Part shown: positions 1-7,169 of the stretch, piece after piece | How the letters are laid out: every line of letters begins with the position of its first letter | Position numbering within the stretch: the stretch's first letter is position 1 | Source of the DNA: Bacteroidota bacterium | Lineage (GTDB): Bacteria > Bacteroidota > Bacteroidia > Bacteroidales > VadinHA17 | DNA: 7,381 nucleotides | NCBI GenBank assembly: GCA_006227095.1 | Contig: SBFZ01000310.1 | Coordinates: 1-7,381 of the forward strand | Direction: 5' to 3' | Position numbers and translations under genes: made by a program | The notes under the pieces: model-generated | What the model was told of the DNA's origin: nothing | Database searches by the model: none | What the model saw: only the letters and a program-made list of their open reading frames with translations

Positions 1-2177
1 GGGTTGGGATAGATGACCAGGTCAATCCCCGGGTCATCAGGCTCATCAATGGCTGTGGGAGAGATGACCATGGCATCGTCAAAGTACATGGTGCCTGATC
101 TCTTTCCCCCGCTGTTCTGCCGTACCACAAGGCTGTGATACTGCCAATCGCCTGTTCCGCCGATGGAACTGAAAGGTATGGAAATCAGGTCCCATCCTGC
201 CCAGTTGATTGCTGATGCAGATACTATCTGGTTGACAGTACCCGGGGAGTAGAACCAGTATTCGAGAAGGTTATTGCTGAGATCCCCGTAAACCCACATG
301 GCAAAGAACAAACTGGTACTGCTTCCTATCAGCGGTTTGCTGGTATCAAAGACCCTGCAGACACCACCATGGTCAGAGGTGAACACATAATCGAGCCGGC
401 CTGCCGGTGCGGCAGACTTGTAGATATCATTTGATGCTGTAAAGGTGGTTGAGGGATTGTCAGTGCCAACAGTGCTGCCGCTTGCCTCGGGATCCCAGAA
501 AGAACCGATATTGTCAAATGACTCAACAACGTTACCTGTCTGGTAGGCCTTTGTGCGGGTGGTGAATGAAGCCTCAGCGGCTGTGACTACTGATACTCCG
601 GCTATGTCCTTCACAGTGGCATCAACCTGGATACGGTAAAGAGTGTTCAGCTGCAGCTGCGTCGTCAGCTCAAAGCTGTATGTTCCCTTACCATCAGACG
701 TTGTGAAAGTCTCCCGTTTTTTTTGCATGGGTGCCGACTGGCTGTCGAGCAGCCTGATACCGGCAGTGGCAGATGCCTGGTCAAGGGGTGCATCAAATCG
801 TACAGTGATCCTGGGGAATAGAGTAACCCCAGTGGTTCCCTGTGATGGCCATATCTGTTCAATGACAAGCCCGGGACGTGCCTTTGTCACGAAAGAGGCC
901 CGGAACTCCTCCCCGATGTGAACATCCCAGAGGGACGCCGCAGATGTGGTGAGCCTGATCAGGTAAGGTGTCTTTGAGGCAAAACCGGTCACAGGCCTTA
1001 CTGTCAGTAATTTGCTTTTATCATCCCATTCATAGGTTACGTTTGCTGCGGGTTCAAAGAGAAGAGCAGCTTCCACTGCCGCCCTGTTCATCGGCACGTT
1101 GAATTTCAGGGTAAATACCTGGTTGAAAGGGAGACTGTCAGTTGTTACAGGAAGAAATTCAGTGACCACCGGTACACGTGCAATGTCAAAAGAGGGGAGG
1201 AAATCAGTCAGTGTGGTGCGGCCGGAAATCACTTCCGCGGCAAGGGTATCATTGTAGAAGTCGGCCATCCCGCTGGCAATTACCTCATAATTGCCCGGGG
1301 CTACCGAGTCAAACATAAAGAAACCGTTGTTAAGATTGTCGAGTGTGACTGTTCTGCCGGAAGGGATAAGAGTGACAGTTGCTCCGTTGATTGGGATATG
1401 CTCATCGGGGGAGCCAGGTTTGAAGTACCATGGTGGTGAGGTGAGTGCATCACGTACAGTGCCTGCAATGATGCCGTAGTTCCCGGCCGGTATGCTGTAG
1501 AATTCCTGCAGTGCCCTGAGCATCGACCATGCTTCATGATGCAGGTGGTCAGGATTGCGAAGACGCCAGCCTTCAGGTATATAGTCATGGAAGGAGCCTT
1601 CTGACAGGACTCCCGGCATGTTGAGGGTACGGAGAACCCCCAGACCTACCTTGTCACCCCAGTCGGGGTAGAAGGTCCAGTCGCCCTTGACCCATTCTGA
1701 AGTATGGGTCCAGCAGTTGCCCTTTTCAAACAGTTTGGCCCACAGGATCTGGGCAAAGGTTTTGGCAGCCGGGTATACAGGGGCATTGTCATAACCCCGG
1801 AAGAGAACCAGGGGTTGGTTCCTGGTGCCGTCAAAGCCGTTACTGTGTATCGAAATAAAAAAATCCACATTGGCGGTATTGGCCATTGCAGCTATTGTTG
1901 ACAGCGGGAGATCATCAGAGGTAAAGTTGGTGGTTCGCGACATGTAGACCGTGGCATTGCGGTTCTCAAGCAATTGCCTGAGGAACAACCCCTTCGTAAG
2001 GTTACCTTCCGACTCCCAGAAGTCAGTGGCAATCATATGCCTGTCATCACCGTCATAACCTCCGTGACCCGGATTTACAAAAATCTTCAGCCCGCTGAAA
2101 TCACTTCTCTGGCCATACTGTGTTGCCGGCATCAGCATCATTGCTGCAAGAAGCCAGACCCTGTAATGGTTTTTCAT
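1..2177 (-). CDS. Secreted multidomain N-acetylmuramoyl-L-alanine amidase with T9SS sorting signal (3' end outside window)
   Basis: Reading leftwards from ATG at 2177, 725 complete codons stay open to the window edge, so the C-terminus is missing. A signal peptide (about residues 1-22, hydrophobic VWLLAAMMLM) precedes a zinc amidase domain (Amidase_3, about 30-227). Zinc ligands appear to be His38 (NPGHGG), Glu55 (ESEGNL) and His111 (SIHSN), with catalytic Glu193 (LSEGSF). The family cleaves the amide bond between N-acetylmuramic acid and L-Ala of peptidoglycan. Next come a carboxypeptidase-regulatory-like beta domain (about 235-325), two SbsA/Big_5-like Ig domains (about 333-435 and 436-543) and a beta-rich, jelly-roll-like segment (about 545-712) ending in GTMYFDDAMV. 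The reading ends in DLVIYPNP, the usual opening of a T9SS type A C-terminal domain, so export to the cell surface or medium is inferred. The start overlaps the upstream stop codon by four bases, which suggests translational coupling. All catalytic residues are present. The natural substrate (own or foreign peptidoglycan) is unknown. Confidence 0.9.
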   Translation of the reverse strand, partial: MKNHYRVWLLAAMMLMPATQYGQRSDFSGLKIFVNPGHGGYDGDDRHMIATDFWESEGNLTKGLFLRQLLENRNATVYMSRTTNFTSDDLPLSTIAAMANTANVDFFISIHSNGFDGTRNQPLVLFRGYDNAPVYPAAKTFAQILWAKLFEKGNCWTHTSEWVKGDWTFYPDWGDKVGLGVLRTLNMPGVLSEGSFHDYIPEGWRLRNPDHLHHEAWSMLRALQEFYSIPAGNYGIIAGTVRDALTSPPWYFKPGSPDEHIPINGATVTLIPSGRTVTLDNLNNGFFMFDSVAPGNYEVIASGMADFYNDTLAAEVISGRTTLTDFLPSFDIARVPVVTEFLPVTTDSLPFNQVFTLKFNVPMNRAAVEAALLFEPAANVTYEWDDKSKLLTVRPVTGFASKTPYLIRLTTSAASLWDVHIGEEFRASFVTKARPGLVIEQIWPSQGTTGVTLFPRITVRFDAPLDQASATAGIRLLDSQSAPMQKKRETFTTSDGKGTYSFELTTQLQLNTLYRIQVDATVKDIAGVSVVTAAEASFTTRTKAYQTGNVVESFDNIGSFWDPEASGSTVGTDNPSTTFTASNDIYKSAAPAGRLDYVFTSDHGGVCRVFDTSKPLIGSSTSLFFAMWVYGDLSNNLLEYWFYSPGTVNQIVSASAINWAGWDLISIPFSSIGGTGDWQYHSLVVRQNSGGKRSGTMYFDDAMVISPTAIDEPDDPGIDLVIYPN
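2174..2177 (-). other. ATGA stop/start overlap joining two genes
   Basis: On the minus strand the four bases read ATGA. ATG is the amidase start and TGA is the stop of the propeller-like gene. A four-base overlap of this kind usually means that ribosomes finishing the first gene restart on the second, so the two proteins are probably co-produced. No strong Shine-Dalgarno site stands before the second start, only a purine-rich GTGAGAG, which fits re-initiation. Confidence 0.85.
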
Positions 2178-3085
2178 CTGACTCTCACTTTCATGATATA
2201 TATCTCGCCGTTGTCGGTGCAAAATGCGATCCTCCTGTTGCCGAATGCGAACGGGAACATCTCTGCACGCCCGGGAGTGGATGTCAACGGAGCACCCTTT
2301 TTTCCGGCAAGGGAATAATATACGATTTCGGAAGAGGTAATCCTGTGACCGTCGTCCCTGTCATCCATACCTATCACCAGCCTGTCATTGAACCACCTCG
2401 GGGCATTTATCCTTCCGAGGTCATGAAGAACTTTGCCTGACAGGTCACATATATAGGTTCCACGGCCCTGGTAATTATACAGTATCATGGTGCCGTCAGG
2501 AGAGAGTGATGTCCATATATAAAACCCGTCGCCATTGGGCATGAGTTCCTTCCTCTCACCTCCGCGGTAGAGAACCGGCATCATCTCCTCAGTCACGACG
2601 AAGGCTCTATCGCCTGCTGATTTCAGCTCCGGACCGGCCTGTTCAATCCTCATCCCTCCTTCCGATTTCAGGAGTACTGCATTGCCGGTGACGGCAGGCA
2701 ATAGTACATCTCTTCCCTTCTCCATCAAAAGTTTCTTTTCACCGGATTCAATATCATAACTGTAAACTGATGAATATTTCATATTGTCAGTGAAGCTGTC
2801 ACTGCGGTAGAAGACTTTTTTGCCGTCAGCCGTTGCTGCAGGTTCATAACCGGCCCCAGGCTCATCCGTTACCCTAATGAGGGAACCCCGCCTTATATCC
2901 AGCAGCGACAGGCCATTGTAACCCCCTCCTGCCACCAGCAGGTAACCCGAACCCGGGACAACACCCGTAAGCAGGTATGATCCCTTGTCTTCGGGAGTAA
3001 TCCTTTTAACGCTCCTCACCCTTATATCCTGCGGATAAACCTCAACGGTGAAGAGGATAACCATCAACATGAAAACCGTTCTCAT
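2174..3085 (-). CDS. Secreted PD40/TolB-like beta-propeller protein of unknown function
   Basis: This 303-residue protein starts with a signal peptide (MRTVFMLMVILFTVEVYPQ, cleavage likely near residue 19) and has no lipobox cysteine and no visible T9SS tail, so a periplasmic or soluble secreted location is inferred. The mature part consists of repeated short beta strands with PD40/WD40-like signatures: EPAATADGKKVFYRSD near 81-96, SLSPDGTMILYN near 193-204, and RRIAFCTDNGEIYIMKV near 284-300. Its size would fit about six blades. No catalytic motif is recognised. Proteins of this kind usually act as binding or scaffold modules. The gene overlaps the amidase start by four bases and is probably first in that transcript, so a role linked to the amidase or its substrate is a reasonable guess. 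The start was chosen because it directly opens the signal peptide; it has an A-rich leader (AACAAAATG) and no Shine-Dalgarno site, as is common in Bacteroidota. Confidence 0.85.
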   Translation of the reverse strand: MRTVFMLMVILFTVEVYPQDIRVRSVKRITPEDKGSYLLTGVVPGSGYLLVAGGGYNGLSLLDIRRGSLIRVTDEPGAGYEPAATADGKKVFYRSDSFTDNMKYSSVYSYDIESGEKKLLMEKGRDVLLPAVTGNAVLLKSEGGMRIEQAGPELKSAGDRAFVVTEEMMPVLYRGGERKELMPNGDGFYIWTSLSPDGTMILYNYQGRGTYICDLSGKVLHDLGRINAPRWFNDRLVIGMDDRDDGHRITSSEIVYYSLAGKKGAPLTSTPGRAEMFPFAFGNRRIAFCTDNGEIYIMKVRVR

Positions 3086-3104
3086 TTTGTTGCGTATTGC
3101 CAGC

Positions 3105-3112
3105 TAAAGATA
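3105..3112 (-). promoter_or_regulatory. Possible promoter -7 box for the propeller-amidase operon
   Basis: The minus strand reads TATCTTTA here, one base from the Bacteroidota -7 consensus TAnnTTTG. It lies about 20 bases before the ATG at 3085, which would give a very short leader. No clear TTTG -33 element is seen at the expected distance, so the call is weak. Confidence 0.3.
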
Positions 3113-3195
3113 ACTAATCCGGTGTTACATAGCGCTCTTTTTTTAAATGGCAGGCGGTTTGATTTTTATTTTGAAATTTGATTGCTTAATATTAT

Positions 3196-3203
3196 TAACT
3201 TTG
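3196..3203 (+). promoter_or_regulatory. Bacteroidota-type promoter -7 box for pckA-plsY
   Basis: TAACTTTG matches the Bacteroidota sigma-ABfr -7 consensus TAnnTTTG exactly. A TTTG at 3170-3173 lies 22 bases upstream, slightly wider than the usual 19-21, and a second TTTG at 3177-3180 is too close. The surrounding 40 bases are very AT-rich. Transcription would begin near 3209, leaving about 18 bases before the ATG at 3228. That placement argues against the further-upstream in-frame starts at 3147 and 3204. Confidence 0.5.
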
Positions 3204-3227
3204 ATGGACATCAAAACCCCCGGAACC

Positions 3228-4847
3228 ATGATGTCAGTGGAAATCTTAAAGCAATACGGTATAACCGAAGTAACAGAGATAGTTTATAATCCTTCCTATG
3301 AGTGTCTGTATGATGATGAGCTCTCACCCGTACTGACGGGTTTTGAGAGGGGGATTCCCACCACAACCGGGGCAATGGCGGTAGATACCGGTGACTTCAC
3401 CGGCCGCTCTCCCAGGGACAAGTACATTGTCAGGGACAGTACCACTGAGAATACTGTCTGGTGGAAATCGGAGGACTCTCCGGTTTCTGACAACAAGGCA
3501 CTTACACGGGAAGCCTGGGATCACTGCAGGAAAATAGCAGAGAATCAGCTCTCCGGCAAAAAGCTCTATGTTGTCGATTGTTACAGCGGCGCTAACCCTG
3601 ACACGCGTCTATGTGTCCGTTTCATCATGGAGGTGGCATGGCAGGCCCATTTTGTAAAGAACATGTTTATCCGTCCCACAGGACAGGAGCTTGAAGATTT
3701 CAATCCCGACTTCGTTGTGCTGATGGCATCAAAGGCCATAAATCCTGATTATCAGAAATTTGGAATGAATTCAGAGAACTTTGTGTTATTCAACCTGACG
3801 GAGCGGATGATGCTTGTGGGTGGCACCTGGTACGGAGGGGAGATGAAGAAGGGTATATTCTCGGTGATGAATTACTATCTGCCACTGAAGGGGATTGCTT
3901 CGATGCATTGTTCGGCCAATGTTGGAAAGAAGAATGATGTTGCCATCTTTTTCGGATTGTCAGGTACCGGCAAGACGACACTTTCAACTGACCCTGACAG
4001 GGCATTGATAGGTGATGATGAGCATGGCTGGGACGAGGAAGGCATCTTCAATTTTGAGGGTGGATGCTATGCCAAGACAATCAATCTCAGCAAGGAGAAT
4101 GAACCTGACATATACAGGGCAATAAGGCGTGATGCCTTGCTTGAGAACGTGGTTGTGAATGAGAAGGGGGAGATAGACTTCAGCAGTGCCGGGAAGACGG
4201 AGAACACGAGGGTCTCCTACCCCATATACCATATAGAGAATATTGTCAGGCCGGTATCGAAGGCAGGTCATGCCACCACGGTAATCTTTCTGACGGCAGA
4301 TGCCTTCGGGGTTTTACCTCCTGTGGCAAGACTTACCGAAGAGCAGACGCAGTACTACTTCCTGAGCGGTTATACAGCCAAGGTTGCTGGTACGGAGCGA
4401 GGGATAAAGGAGCCCGTTCCCTCCTTCTCTGCCTGCTTCGGGGCTGCATTTCTGATGCTTGATCCGATAATATATGCACGTGAGCTCACCAGGAAGATGA
4501 AGGAACATCATGCTGATGCCTGGCTGGTGAATACAGGATGGATGGGTGGTCCCTACGGTACCGGCAAGCGGATAGACCTGCCTTCAACACGAAAGATAAT
4601 TAACGCCATTCTCAATAAAACCCTCAGTGATGTTTCATACACCACCATTCCGGTCTTTAACCTGAGCATTCCTTCATCAGTTCCGGGAGTACCCTCTGAT
4701 CTGCTTGATCCGGGGCAAAAATGGCCGGAGTATGATGCATGGCTGAAGGCAGCCAGGGAGCTTGCCGGGAAGTTCGTAAAGAATTTCAGCAAGTTTACAT
4801 CGAACACTGAAACGGCAAAACTCGTATCTTCGGGGCCTAAGCCGTAA
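3228..4847 (+). CDS. pckA: Phosphoenolpyruvate carboxykinase (ATP)
   Basis: PckA interconverts oxaloacetate plus ATP with phosphoenolpyruvate, CO2 and ADP in the cytosol. It serves gluconeogenesis or, in many succinate-forming anaerobes, PEP carboxylation with ATP gain. From ATG 3228 the protein has 539 residues, close to the 540 of E. coli PckA. Visible sites are NPSYE (21-25), substrate Arg60 in TGRSPRDK, metal/substrate Lys207-Lys208 in GGEMKKG, His227 in SMHCSANVG, the P-loop GLSGTGKTT (243-251, Lys249), the Mg/Mn site GDDEHGW (Asp263, Asp264) and Arg328 in NTRVSYPI. All fall five positions before their E. coli counterparts. The open frame extends upstream to ATG 3147, but that adds 27 residues unlike the family and would span the TAnnTTTG box, so 3228 is preferred. 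ATG 3231, behind GGAA, is equally possible, and ATG 3204 is less likely. plsY follows 10 bases after the stop. The enzyme looks intact and active. Confidence 0.97.
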   Translation: MMSVEILKQYGITEVTEIVYNPSYECLYDDELSPVLTGFERGIPTTTGAMAVDTGDFTGRSPRDKYIVRDSTTENTVWWKSEDSPVSDNKALTREAWDHCRKIAENQLSGKKLYVVDCYSGANPDTRLCVRFIMEVAWQAHFVKNMFIRPTGQELEDFNPDFVVLMASKAINPDYQKFGMNSENFVLFNLTERMMLVGGTWYGGEMKKGIFSVMNYYLPLKGIASMHCSANVGKKNDVAIFFGLSGTGKTTLSTDPDRALIGDDEHGWDEEGIFNFEGGCYAKTINLSKENEPDIYRAIRRDALLENVVVNEKGEIDFSSAGKTENTRVSYPIYHIENIVRPVSKAGHATTVIFLTADAFGVLPPVARLTEEQTQYYFLSGYTAKVAGTERGIKEPVPSFSACFGAAFLMLDPIIYARELTRKMKEHHADAWLVNTGWMGGPYGTGKRIDLPSTRKIINAILNKTLSDVSYTTIPVFNLSIPSSVPGVPSDLLDPGQKWPEYDAWLKAARELAGKFVKNFSKFTSNTETAKLVSSGPKP

Positions 4848-4857
4848 CAAAACATTA

Positions 4858-5490
4858 ATGGTTATATCATTATCAGTTGTGGCAGTCGTGCTGGCGTACC
4901 TGGCAGGCTCCATTCCAAGTGCCGTATGGGCAGGAAAGATATTTCACGGTATTGATATCAGGGAGCATGGGAGCGGCAATGCCGGTGCCACGAACACAGT
5001 CAGGGTCCTGGGCTGGAAAACCGGAATTCCTGTACTTCTTTTTGACCTCTTCAAGGGATGGCTGGCGGCGATGCTGCCGGTATTCCTCAATGCAGCCCCT
5101 GAAGGGTCTGGTACTCTGATGGCATTGCAGATCGGGTGCGGGATGACCGCAATTATCGGACATGTGTTTCCGCTCTTTGCAGGATTCCGTGGCGGGAAAG
5201 GAGTAGCAACCACATTCGGCGTTCTGCTGGCGTTGCATCCTCTGCTGACGGTCACCTGTGCCGGCGTTTTCCTGCTGGTGCTACTGGTGTCAGGGTATGT
5301 CTCGGTGGCATCGATGACTGCAGGTATTGCTTTCCCCGTATTGCTGATGACGGTCTTCCAGACGCCCTCGCTTATCCTTAAGATATTTGCTGTTCTGATC
5401 TCTGTTGCTCTGATCATCACCCATAAGAAAAATATCAGTCGTCTCCTCAAGGGAGAGGAGAAGAGATTCATCAGAAAGAAAAAGGAATAG
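4858..5490 (+). CDS. plsY: Acyl-phosphate:glycerol-3-phosphate acyltransferase PlsY
   Basis: PlsY is an inner-membrane enzyme that moves the acyl group from acyl-phosphate (made by PlsX) to position 1 of glycerol-3-phosphate, giving lysophosphatidate, the first step of phospholipid synthesis. The 210 residues are mostly hydrophobic, with about five membrane segments, as expected for the family. Conserved loops are GSIPSA (17-22), GSGNAGATN (38-46), D63-FKG (65-67), GHVFP (101-105), FRGGKGVAT (110-118), SVAS (149-152) and the terminal HKKNISRLLKGEE. The basic tail (RFIRKKKE) is a little longer than the core family. The start lies 10 bases after the pckA stop with no strong Shine-Dalgarno site, so the gene is probably co-transcribed with pckA. 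No plsX lies in the window. Confidence 0.96.
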   Translation: MVISLSVVAVVLAYLAGSIPSAVWAGKIFHGIDIREHGSGNAGATNTVRVLGWKTGIPVLLFDLFKGWLAAMLPVFLNAAPEGSGTLMALQIGCGMTAIIGHVFPLFAGFRGGKGVATTFGVLLALHPLLTVTCAGVFLLVLLVSGYVSVASMTAGIAFPVLLMTVFQTPSLILKIFAVLISVALIITHKKNISRLLKGEEKRFIRKKKE

Positions 5491-5592
5491 CAGGGCGGCA
5501 ATTGGCCCGGGCAGGCACCGGTTCAGCGGCGTCTCAGGCCGGCAACTGGCCCGGAAAGTTTTTGCTTCAGCGACGTCTCAGGCCGGCAATTG
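5491..5592. repeat. Three imperfect 44-base-period repeat copies between plsY and the esterase gene
   Basis: Segment 5522-5548 recurs at 5566-5592 with 25 of 27 bases identical. Segment 5535-5554 matches 5491-5510 at 18 of 20. Both offsets are 44 bases. The rightmost copy is the 3' end of the minus-strand esterase gene, including its stop codon and the codons for IAGLRRR, so the other copies look like partial duplicates of that gene end. The spacers (5511-5521 and 5555-5565) are not alike. The first copy begins directly after the plsY stop. Confidence 0.75.
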
Positions 5593-6475
5593 CTTCCGCA
5601 AATTTTTCCCCCAGGTCAAGAAAACCTTTGCTGTCATAATGCCAGGGGTCACTGTAGCTGTAGTTGTCAGTTGATGTCACAAGAGCTGCATTGCCGTCAG
5701 CAGTTACATACTCTGCCTGTGCTTCCCTGACTGCATCACCCCATGTCCAGACAAGGCTGTCAGCATCATTGTGAGAATCTGAAATGCGGCCTATTGCTAC
5801 CGGCATTTCCGGAGCATCAAATGCGGCACGGATACTGTCTATCAGCAGGGCCAGATTCTCCTTATAAATGGAAGTGGCATATTCATTGTTGGCGTCACTC
5901 TCCCCCTGCATCCATAAAATACCTGCGGGAACAAGCCTGTCTTTTTTTCCGTCGCCGTCAATATCGGTAGCCGACATGGCTCCACTGACTGTGGCAAGGA
6001 AATGATCATACTGGTTTATGCCGTTTCCGCCCGTGTATGCCGGCAGCCATGCTCCTGCCCCTCCGGCAGCGGCTGTATCTATTGATGTTCCTCCCCTTGA
6101 GTACTTTACCAGGGCAATCTTTTCACCGGGGAATAGTTCCTTCATCTTTCTGGCAAAAGAAAGTTCAACCCCGAACCTGTCAGAGTAACTGTTGGTAATG
6201 CCATCACTTCTGAATCCTGCACCATGTCCCGGGCATAGGGTGCTCCATGTCCCTCGTCCGTCAACGGGGGTATTGTCTCCGGAGGTGTTGCCGTGATAGA
6301 TCATGACCCCTTCGATATTGCCGGAGAGATCTGAGGGCAGCTCTGACACAAGGCCATATCCATCCATATTTGACTGTCCTCCAAGGTAATACACATGGTA
6401 TTCATTCCCTGCCGGCTGACAGGCCTGAATTAAAAGCGCAGAAACAGAAGCAATTGCAAATAAGAGATTTTTCAT
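5567..6475 (-). CDS. Lipoprotein SGNH esterase of the sialate O-acetylesterase (SASA) family
   Basis: The protein has 302 residues. A lipoprotein signal peptide ends in LIQAC, so Cys19 is probably lipidated and the enzyme attached to a membrane, likely facing periplasm or surface. The rest matches the SASA/CE6-like SGNH hydrolase family, which removes acetyl groups from sugars such as sialic acid or xylan. The sites seen are GGQSNMDG with nucleophile Ser35, SRGGTS (126-131), WMQGESD (188-194) and a terminal Asp276/His279 pair in SDPWHYD. Before the WMQGESD block lies a calcium-loop-like DIDGDGKKD (171-179). The native substrate cannot be told from sequence, and no sialic-acid or xylan genes lie nearby. 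The gene converges with plsY and diverges from rubrerythrin, so it is probably monocistronic. The start directly opens the signal peptide. The last codons and stop are duplicated downstream (see the repeat). Confidence 0.9.
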   Translation of the reverse strand: MKNLLFAIASVSALLIQACQPAGNEYHVYYLGGQSNMDGYGLVSELPSDLSGNIEGVMIYHGNTSGDNTPVDGRGTWSTLCPGHGAGFRSDGITNSYSDRFGVELSFARKMKELFPGEKIALVKYSRGGTSIDTAAAGGAGAWLPAYTGGNGINQYDHFLATVSGAMSATDIDGDGKKDRLVPAGILWMQGESDANNEYATSIYKENLALLIDSIRAAFDAPEMPVAIGRISDSHNDADSLVWTWGDAVREAQAEYVTADGNAALVTSTDNYSYSDPWHYDSKGFLDLGEKFAEAIAGLRRR

Positions 6476-6577
6476 GACTTACGGATTGTTAATATGACAA
6501 GGTATTGATTCCGAAAAGTAGCCAAAATTTCATTAATTTTAGGGCCTGTCAACTAAACCAACCAAAAAAAGAGAGAG
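6476..6577. promoter_or_regulatory. Divergent intergenic region with weak rubrerythrin promoter candidate
   Basis: This 102-base, AT-rich gap must hold promoters for the esterase (minus) and rubrerythrin (plus). On the plus strand TAATTTTA at 6534-6541 is one base from TAnnTTTG and would give a leader of about 30 bases, but no TTTG -33 box sits at the right distance. On the minus strand TACTTTTC (6513-6520) is a similar near-match. A purine run (6564-6577, AAAAAAAGAGAGAG) directly precedes the rubrerythrin ATG. No clear operator palindrome was found. Confidence 0.35.
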
Positions 6578-7153
6578 ATGAATGGAATAAAAGGTACACG
6601 TACGGAGAAGAATCTCCTTAAGGCATTTGCCGGTGAGTCACAGGCAAAGAACCGTTATGAATTTGCAGCCAAGGTTGCAAAGGAAGAGGGATATGAGCAG
6701 ATTGCAGCCATCTTCCTTGAGACTGCCATGCAGGAGCAGCAGCATGCCAAGCGGTTCTTCGGTTACCTCGAGGGAGGGATGGTAGAGATCACGGCCGCAT
6801 ATCCTGCCGGCAAGACCTCAACCACCAGTGAGAACCTGGAAGCAGCAGCGGCGGGTGAGCATGAGGAGTGGTCTGAGCTCTATCCCGAATTTGCAAAGGT
6901 TGCTGAAGAAGAAGGATTCAAGGAGATCGCCACCTGTTTCAAGGCTATCTCTGCCGCCGAGAAGGTGCATGAGGAGCGCTACAGGAAGCTGCTTGAGAGC
7001 GTGATGGGCAACAAGGTCTTCGAACGTGATGAGAAGGTGTTCTGGTATTGCCGCAAATGCGGGTACGTACACTTCGGAACAAAGCCTCTGAAAAACTGCC
7101 CGGCATGCCTCCACCCCTTCAACTACAGCGAGGTATACGCACAGAACTTTTAA
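6578..7153 (+). CDS. rbr: Rubrerythrin
   Basis: Rubrerythrin is a cytosolic non-haem iron peroxidase that reduces hydrogen peroxide to water with electrons from NAD(P)H via rubredoxin-type carriers, and protects anaerobes from oxidative stress. The length, 191 residues, equals that of the classical Desulfovibrio protein. The N-terminal four-helix ferritin-like domain carries the di-iron ligands Glu20 (GES), Glu53 and His56 (EQQH), Glu94 and Glu97 (GEHEEW), and Glu128 and His131 (EKVH). The C-terminal rubredoxin domain has Cys158-x-x-Cys161-Gly and Cys174-x-x-Cys177 for the FeS4 centre. The start at 6578 gives the conserved GTRTEKNLLKAFAGES opening and follows a purine-rich AGAGAG stretch. A nitroreductase-like gene starts 16 bases after the stop, so co-transcription is likely. 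Nothing is missing or unusual. Confidence 0.97.
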   Translation: MNGIKGTRTEKNLLKAFAGESQAKNRYEFAAKVAKEEGYEQIAAIFLETAMQEQQHAKRFFGYLEGGMVEITAAYPAGKTSTTSENLEAAAAGEHEEWSELYPEFAKVAEEEGFKEIATCFKAISAAEKVHEERYRKLLESVMGNKVFERDEKVFWYCRKCGYVHFGTKPLKNCPACLHPFNYSEVYAQNF

Positions 7154-7169
7154 TCTGTCTATCCCTGTT

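Noticed and set aside
643..921. Plus-strand open frame opposite the amidase gene
   Set aside because: It lies within the continuous 725-codon amidase frame on the other strand, which has recognisable domains. The plus-strand product resembles no family and has a composition typical of antisense reading.
1974..2440. Overlapping plus-strand open frames across the amidase start and propeller gene end
   Set aside because: They sit opposite two well-supported genes and show no domain, signal peptide or start context.
4944..5501. 185-codon minus-strand frame antisense to plsY
   Set aside because: It is long but shadows the PlsY frame, whose motifs are all intact. The antisense product is rich in Pro, Arg and Thr and lacks any recognisable motif.
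5536..5563. Possible intrinsic terminator after plsY (GGCC/GGCC stem before a TTTTT run)
   Set aside because: The stem is only four to five pairs and the T run starts about eight bases past it, so the match is too weak to call.
5491..5592. CRISPR-like array
   Set aside because: There are only three imperfect copies, the spacers are about 11-24 bases, no cas genes are present, and one copy is the end of a coding gene.
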